From contig JASANG010000426.1 in the NCBI GenBank assembly GCA_030248215.1, positions 186,001 through 250,000 of the forward strand: a stretch of DNA of 64,000 nt, written 5' to 3'. Each line of letters begins with the position of its first letter. The stretch's first letter is position 1. The stretch is from Enoplolaimus lenunculus. Taxonomy: Eukaryota; Nematoda; Enoplea; Enoplida; Thoracostomopsidae. The notes beneath the pieces were generated by a model. It saw only the letters and a program-made list of their open reading frames with translations, had not been told where the DNA came from and searched no databases. Below, in pieces: positions 57,501-64,000 of the stretch. Made by a program: the position numbers and the translations under genes.

Positions 57501-60500
57501 TATTACGGGGGCGGCTTATAATATCTGAATAATTGACAATACAGTCAAACGCATTTGCTGCGACGCTTCCATTTTGTATTTCGTTTGAGGTAGAATGTTC
57601 GTATTCTAACCATTGTTCAATCACAAACGGGGGATTATAAACTTTGAACACTGCATAAGGATGAGTTTTGCCCAGGAATGTAACGTCTTTAATGCATTCA
57701 AGCGGATCAATGCTTGGACATTCACGGCAGTCAATATCATCAATATCCATAAACAATTTCCATCGCACCCGCTGAGAGTTCTGAAAATTATGACTAAACA
57801 CTTAGAAAGCTTCTTGTGCTAGATAGTTATACGCATTCAGATATTAAAAGATAAACAGTCCCATATCAAATTCAGATCCTTGTGTTCCACTACTGTTCTT
57901 CTTTAATACGGAAATTACGTTATCTTTGCCGGTATTGACAACCCTAACCCTATTTGTAATGAAAAATAAACAACAATAATAGCACGCACTCCGCAACTAA
58001 AATTAAAATACAGAAAAATTACCGTAGTTGTAGAAGGTTCGATTAATCCGAGGGCACCGAGGGCACTTCTGACAAGCCCCATACCCCGCTCGAGACACGG
58101 CTAGCGAAATGCCAGATTACTAAAAACGCTTGTTTGGAACTCGAATTCTTGCAGGAATCAAAATGCCGTTTGCACCCCGGTTTTCAGTAAACCCAAATAT
58201 ATTTACACTTAGACTTACTGTAACTATCTCATCAATACCGCTATTCACACATCTGTAATAACAGCCAAATATCAAAGTAAATCGAATCACCGCCGTTCCT
58301 TTTCGTTGAGGCAATGTGGCCATTTCAAGTTGCCGATTTGCATGTTCTAGCGGTGGAAAATTTACCAACCGTTCATTATCCAAACTGAGTACAGATATTT
58401 CTTTTAAAATCTGGAGTCGTGTTTCATCGTCAGAAACGCCAAATTTCTAAAATAGTGTTGCCTATTCAGAAAAAACGCGTCTAGTGTAGAAGTTGTACTG
58501 CGTATACATATCAATACACTTTCATACAGTGCGCTGTGTAACATAATTTCAGAATAATTAATAATGAAATTGCACACAGCCAAGAAACGTGTTCATTCGT
58601 TAAATTCAGGACACATATTCTCACGTGATTCTGCCATTGCGAATCTCAAAATTTGCACAGAAATACGACAAAATTAAATGCCACAGTTTCGCTGAACCTT
58701 TAACTTCCTCAAAAGCTATAACAGCCAGGGTGCAACCGGAATTACAATTTACCGGAACCGGAATTTGAAAATTTTACCGGAACCGGAACCGGAAAGTGAA
58801 AAATGCATTTCACCAAAAATTTCATTTTAATCGTATTTTTTGCTCGATTATTTGTGAAACAACCTTAGTCGAACATAGGTATTTATTTTACCTGTTATAT
58901 TTTAGATTTTCATCATCGACTGAAGTGAAATCCACCATCAATGGCTTATATTCGGAGTACAAGTGGCTTTCAAAAGAGATTCTTAAAAATTAGCAAAGTT
59001 AAGAAAACGGCCAAATTATAATACCGGAATTTTTAAATCCGGTAAAAATTTACCGGAACCGGAACCGGAAGGTGAAAAAATGCCGGAACCGGAACCGGAA
59101 TTCCGGTTGCACCCTGATAACAGCTATTCCGAACTATTATAAGTGCTACATGCATTTGAGAATACCGGTCAATCTCCAAAGACTATCACTTAACTTACAG
59201 TCAAATCATTGTCAGTAAGCAGTACCAAGCGGTTTCCTTTGATTTGATTGAAAGACAGTGTTAACGATAAATGATCAGTGTAATCTTTGGAGAGTCCCAG
59301 ACGTGCGCCAACCGCAGTGAGCCATTTCGATACGTCAGATTCATCCCATGTGAGAACATCATACGACGGAGATCGTTTAAATAATAATCGCTAAAACTAA
59401 ACTAAAGAAAGCAATAGTCAAATACGTTTTTTTAGATTTTAGACAGCTACGTAACTTAATACCAACACTCAAAGATGTTTTTTGCAGTAACACTATTGGC
59501 GATATGTAATATGTTTCTGAGGCACGAACACATTATTTGAATTCGTAGGGGCCCACTCAATTACAAATACAAGTTAAAAAGAATACATACAAAAGCAGCT
59601 GACCGTTAAATAGAAAAAGTGAATTAATTTTCTAATTGCAGTCTGAACGATCCCAAATTTTTTAAAAATTTTAATAATTCTTCAAAGATATTTACGAACT
59701 CACGTGATGCACAGAAATGTCTTCGGCTTGTTTTTTAAGTAACTGCTCTTGTTGTTTCAATTTTAGCGCAGTATCCGACAAATCCCGTTCTTTTGCTTTC
59801 AGCCGCTCGCAGTGAACTTCAATTTCTTGCAACCATTTATGTTTTTGTTTGACAAAATCGTCTGTTTCTGAAATACTAGAGAAATTAACACCAATACTAT
59901 ATATAACTAGCATCGTGGTGGCAGCAACGAGTTAAAATTCGGTTTCAGATTCGGCAAAAATCACTGGTCCGAAATGAAATTCGGATTCGGTTGTGAAAAA
60001 GAGGAATCCATCAAGGTTCGAAAACAGCTGTTTGTGTTTTAAAATTGCGCTGTAACAGACTGAATCATTTTTCAGAAAGTTTCAATAGTTCCAGTTTGCT
60101 GCTCAATCCATGTGTCAATGACTTTGAGTTGCGGTATTTCAAAATTGAAATGTTGGTTTTGCGTGTATAAGATTTGGTTTGCTAAATCGGAATGCAAGTT
60201 ACAGTTTTACTTTTCTGACGTGCGGCGCCGTCCGTCACCCGTCGCCGTGCGGGTGATGCACGGTGACGGACGTCGCCGGACGTCAAGTATAGCATAACCC
60301 AAGACTAAATCAAAAGTTAGATTCGGTGAAATCGCGGATTCGGTGTCACCATGCTCGCTAGCTTTATATAGCGAGCATGGTGACACCGAATCCGTGATTT
60401 CACCGAATCTAAATTTTGATTTAGTCTTGGGTTATGCTATACTTGACGTGCGGCGCCGTCCGTCACCCGTCGCCGTGCGGGTGATGCACGGCGAGCATGG

Positions 60501-62963
60501 TGACACCGAATCCGTGATTTCACCGAATCTAAATTTTGATTTAGTCTTGGGTTATGCTATACTTGACGTCCGGCGACGTCCGTCACCCGTCGCCGTACGG
60601 GTGATGCACGGTGACGGACGGCGCCGGACGTCAAGTATAGCATAACCCAAGACTAAATCAAAATTTAGATTCGGTGAAATCGCGGATTCGGTGTCACCAT
60701 GCTCGCTATATAAAGCTAAGACTTAATTCTTTCCATCAAATTTCGATCCAAATCCCATTTCTGCTCTAACCAAGACTGTATTTAAACTCGACAAGAGCAA
60801 CGACTGAGAGTTCGCTGTTCAAGTATTTACAGTGCAAATTTATAATAAAATCAAACTTTACATGCATTTATTCGAAACCAACAAACACCTGCGTCAATCA
60901 ACCCAGAAAATAATAAATACCCTGGCCTAAATCATCATCACTGTCCATTGCTGTTAACCGTTCGGCAATATACGAAAACTGAGGTCTATCGTTGGGATCT
61001 TCAGACCAACAGGATTCGATAAGCTTCGCAAACTCTTCGGGACATGATGACGGAATCCTGAGACGTTCGCCATGTGAGCCCACCAAATAAATGACCCTAT
61101 AAACGTATGAATCTGAAACTGGCCAGCTTCAAACATGCAAACTTATTCCTTAAGAACAACCCTAAATATGTATTACATAAAAGAGCAAAACACATAAAAT
61201 TCCGGTTTCGAACATCATTCGCAGTTATAAAAACGCATCAAAAAGCTGCGTCACAAACCTATAGCCAGGCACATCAGCGAAAGGTTGCTGCCTCGTGAGA
61301 AGTTCCCACAGAATGACACCAAACGAAAACGTATCAGTAGAAGTCGTTACTTTTTCGCCTCGTATCATTTCTGGCGACATCCAAGGATAAGTACCTATAA
61401 AAACATATTAGAATGGGCTAGAAACGACTAAATAAGACTAGTCCTCTAAGCATAATGATGACAAATATTTCGCCAAACATGCAGAAGTGCGAAACCAGTA
61501 ACCATGGTTACGCTAGGTTGAAGTCTGTAAATTGAACAAGCTAACTCTCAAAGTTTCAGTAGCTACTTATACGAGATAGTTCGCAATAATAGAAACTTGC
61601 CAAAATATAAAATATGCCACGAATTAATTTAGACTTTTTAACCAGAGCGACTATTATTTAAAAAGCAGTATATATGTTCAAGCAATAAAAATAATTTAAT
61701 TATACTGTACAATTTAGATATTATCAAACATTCTTTATTACTACGTATATTGCAAAATTTAACACTACACATAACTAACCCGTATGAGTCATTTCAGCGC
61801 CAGACGACGTAATACATTTGGAAGTACCAAAATCACATAATTTGCACACATTTTCGGACGAAATGACCACATTGGACGGCTTCAAATCTCTGTGTACGAT
61901 ACATACAGGAGCGTCATGATGAAGATATTTTACACCAGCAGCGATATCCGAAGCCCAAGTAAGAATGTGTTGAAAGGTAAGTTCGATGTGAGTTTGCTCA
62001 TGAAGAAAGTTGGCTAGCGAACCATGAGATGCGAATTCTGAAAAGCAGAGGAAACTTTCAAACGATTACGGTTACGCGAGGCAGCTACGTAGTGGGACGG
62101 GGACTTACTTTGGGGTCTTTCTCACACCTGCTGGCAAACTTCGAATCCAACTCATCGAATGTATATTTACATATCATTTTCAGGCGAGTAAATTAACTAT
62201 TCGCTAATAGATTGGTATAAAATATAATTGTAAATCAGAATGATCTTTTTATCTACTACTACTCAGTGAACTATGTTCGTTCTAAAAATTTCAAGTATCG
62301 GCAAACGTTTGTAAACAGCTCAAGTCACAAAACTGCCGAATAGCACTGAATTACTCCGCGCTGTAAACACGGTATATATCATGTCGAAAATAGGGTGAAT
62401 AGGCAGGCAAGGGCTGACCTTATTGAAATATGTAACTACTTATTGAATTATGCACAAAGTAAATGAGCTCACCGGTTACGATACAAAAATTAGGTGCCTT
62501 TGTAACAGCTCCAAAAAACTGAATTATATTCCGATGTCGAATATCTTTGAGGATGTTTGCCTGAAACAATTTTTCAAACCCTAAGATGCAGCCAGGGTAC
62601 GACCAAATATTCGGTTAAAACAAATGTACACATATACTTATGCGGCCACCAAACTACCAAATATATACGTATATATTTCCAAAACACAACTATTATTGTA
62701 TATTACGTATATTAAAGCATCCATACGTGCAAACTAAATGATAACATCATATTCACAAATTAACAAATTCAGCGCTATTACGTTTTCCTTCTTTAGCTAA
62801 CCTCACGCTCAAGCACCAGGACTTTTTTCACCGCTACTTCAGCATTTGCCGATTTCCATCGCGCGCGATAAACAGCTCCGAACGAGCCAGTGCTAAGCTG
62901 CTCGAAAAACTCGAGATCATCAAAATCTATTTCTGGCAAAACTCCGCCTTCTATGAACATCAT
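54591..62963 (-). CDS. MAP3K20: ZAK-type MAP3K (MAP3K20/MLTK), ten exons, complete
   Basis: Exons on the minus strand: 62963-62802, 62560-62473, 62037-61780, 61394-61259, 61096-60903, 59867-59704, 59390-59199, 58446-58249, 57780-57042 and 55618-54591. All junctions are GT-AG and phase-consistent, giving 1052 residues (human ZAK-alpha has 800). The kinase domain (about 14-270) has K46 in VAVKK, HRD at 132-134, DFG at 152-154 and PWMSPE after the activation loop. It is closest to ZAK by HRNIIQFFGAV, LTWASDIAAGVKYLH and IPSSCPEEFAKLI. Next come a leucine-rich coiled coil (about 280-334, IEVHCERLKAKERDLSD), a SAM-like domain (about 335-400, WDESDVSKWL, GNRLVLLTDNDL), and the ZAK-specific beta region (RWKLFMDIDD, IKDVTFLG, YNPPFVIEQW). 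A serine-rich tail follows, then a basic end (KKPHSRRNKKWKQW). ZAK-alpha senses stalled or colliding ribosomes through its C-terminal parts and activates p38/JNK via MKKs. The glycine loop reads STGSFGAV, with Ser for the usual first Gly. Start: the first of two ATGs (MMF). Confidence 0.93.
55905..56110. mobile_element. Family D relics in the last ZAK intron
   Basis: AAGTTGCGCTATGCTTTTTC at the left, GCCAGACGGCATCTC, then GGCGCCATGCCGCACGGCGT at the right. The copy is diverged and its end is approximate. Confidence 0.45.
58726..59116. mobile_element. hAT-like non-autonomous element (391 bp) with CCGGAA tandem ends
   Basis: CAGGGTGCAACCGGAATT at the left and AATTCCGGTTGCACCCTG at the right are perfect inverted repeats of 18 bp. 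ATAACAGC flanks both sides (58718-58725 and 59117-59124), an intact 8-bp target duplication. The subterminal zones are runs of CCGGAACCGGAA. The CAGGGTG start and 8-bp duplication fit the hAT superfamily. The 65-codon inner ORF is not transposase-like. It lies in the ZAK intron between exons 59390-59199 and 58446-58249. Confidence 0.88.
60213..60720. repeat. Large compound palindrome made of family D units
   Basis: Starting at 60213, a unit of about 145 bp (family D core, CAAGTATAGCATAACCCAAG, then GATTCGGTGTCACCATGCTC and GCTA) is followed at once by its inverted copy (from 60369). A direct duplicate of that inverted copy follows, with a period of about 121 bp, and then an inverted arm ending GGTGTCACCATGCTCGCTAT near 60712. 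The copies differ by only a few bases. The centre is TAGCTTTATATAGC. It lies in the 1035-bp ZAK intron between exons 61096-60903 and 59867-59704. ORFs in it (60-100 codons) are repeat artefacts. Confidence 0.85.
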
Positions 62964-63655
62964 AGTTTTCTATGATATATTTTTGTATTACACGATCGGG
63001 CAACTATTATAGGTGCACCGTGTAAGCGTGCAAAAATACACGCGGGCGCCTGCAACAGAATAACAAGATCTCTGCCCTTGAAAATATATAATGTTAGTGT
63101 AAAATATTGAACATGTACATAGAATCAAAACGGGAAAAGTATATTATATACCTATATTCAAATATACACTCGTTCGGTTAAAAAGGAAAAATCAGAGAAT
63201 GTGACTTTTTCAGCACACATTGATATATTTGTAGTCGGTGCTATCTAGCTATTCTAAAAATATATAATTTGATAAGGTAAATGACAATACATTGTTAATA
63301 CTCCGCTATGTCATAGTGGTAAAGGACCGACTGGGGTAGGGATTAGATGCAGGACCGCTAACATACCTAAGGGTCTTTCTTAAGAAAAAACTGCAATAAA
63401 GTGTACTTAAGCTCAGTATCCAAAATGCCTTGTGAGGGGAGCAGACCAGAAGAGCACTGATAGAGAAATATATAGATGCATGTTGAACCATTAAGATCGG
63501 ACATAATTTAGATAATTTAGCTGAAGCGTGCTTTTTTAAACAAAACAAAATTCATTTAAGTGTTTTGGCGAACACAACATGAATCAGTTCAGAATCGAGG
63601 AATTTTTCTCAAAATAGTGTACATACAGTGACAAGTTGGATAGGCAAGGGTACTA
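62964..63655. other. 5' flank of ZAK: no further gene recognised
   Basis: AT-rich, with no clear promoter motif. An 80-codon minus-strand ORF (63306-63548) is unconvincing. ZAK non-coding 5' exons could lie here or beyond the window. Confidence 0.4.
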
Positions 63656-63689
63656 CGGTTTTTAGCCGTGATTTCTTGTAGCTAAAATG

Positions 63690-63772
63690 AGTGGCGTTTT
63701 TACGAGATTTCGATCCCATGACCAACAGATTCTCAGTCCAGCATGCTAAAACTGAGACACGCCACCCCATAA
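63690..63772 (-). repeat. tRNA-like sequence, probable pseudogene or SINE head
   Basis: On the minus strand, GTGGCGT and ACGCCAC would pair as a perfect 7-bp acceptor stem. GTCTCAGTTTTAGCATGC resembles an A box, GGACTGAGAATC an anticodon arm, and GGGATCGAAATC a B box. Extra bases between the T arm and acceptor, and weak inner stems, argue against a working tRNA. Confidence 0.45.
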
Positions 63773-64000
63773 TAAGCTGTTCAGTTACCCGGATTTATGC
63801 CTTATAAGAACCTCAACATTACACTCATGTATCTTGGTTCTTTCATGTTTTACTAGTGCTGCATATGAGGTTTTATCTTGCCTCAATGCATCCTCATGTT
63901 ACACATACTGCTAGAAAACTGACGAATTTTGCTCAATAACGTCTAATTGTCGACATATATAATAGATCACCACCAACTAGTAGGTGTATAAATCAATAAA

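Noticed and set aside
60343-60645. 100-codon repetitive ORF in the palindrome
   Set aside because: It contains the same peptide twice because of the direct repeat, and it lies in a ZAK intron within family D units.
1-64000. LTR retrotransposons, endogenous viruses or Polinton-type elements
   Set aside because: No paired LTRs, capsid, integrase or polymerase-like frames were recognised in the window.

Overview
The window is animal nuclear DNA: AT-rich (roughly two thirds A+T by eye), with spliced genes separated by dense short repeats. Four protein genes are supported by exon phase and protein similarity. Three are on the minus strand: an unrecognised small membrane protein (4.8-6.9 kb), a long ankyrin-repeat protein resembling ANKRD50 (16.5-24.8 kb), and a ZAK/MAP3K20-type stress kinase (54.6-63.0 kb). 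One is on the plus strand: HSBP1, heat shock factor binding protein 1 (10.7-12.3 kb). HSBP1 contains an AT-AC intron with U12-type splice signals, so the organism should keep a minor spliceosome. Introns run from 44 bp to about 1.4 kb. An invertebrate is likely, and a tunicate-like genome would fit, but I cannot identify the species.

Layout. 0.8-2.4 kb: two 3' fragments of a LINE. 2.7-4.4 kb: foldback and short terminal-inverted-repeat elements. 4.8-6.9 kb: membrane protein gene. 10.7-12.3 kb: HSBP1. 13.8-14.7 kb: a minisatellite with an alternating 62/70-bp period. 16.5-24.8 kb: the ankyrin gene, whose stop codon lies inside a transposon copy. 24.8-54.5 kb: about 30 kb with no convincing gene, filled with MITE-like elements and a few unexplained ORFs. 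54.6-63.0 kb: the ZAK gene, whose introns hold a hAT-like element and a large palindrome. 63-64 kb: a tRNA-like fragment.

Most non-genic sequence belongs to a few short, non-autonomous families. Family A (about 120-200 bp) has GGCC(A/C)ATG termini, 8-bp target duplications and a core of degenerate TTAGGC/GCCTAA hexamers. Family B (82-474 bp) has CTGTAGTGACCC termini and TA target duplications. Family D is GC-rich, with ends like GCGCTATACTTG and internal hairpins or a 42-bp tandem array. Family E has GGGTAAA/TACCCGCGGG-rich ends. Family F is a palindromic GAGTCAAATT element at TA. Family G has ends like CTCAAATGTGTATAGCACC. No transposase gene was recognised, so these copies presumably moved by proteins encoded elsewhere.

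The genes show no obvious shared pathway. HSBP1 (heat-shock response) and ZAK (ribosome-stress MAP3K) are both stress-response genes, but lying in the same window is not evidence that they are linked in function. Exon boundaries were derived by hand from splice signals, reading phase and homology remembered from the human proteins; no search was run.
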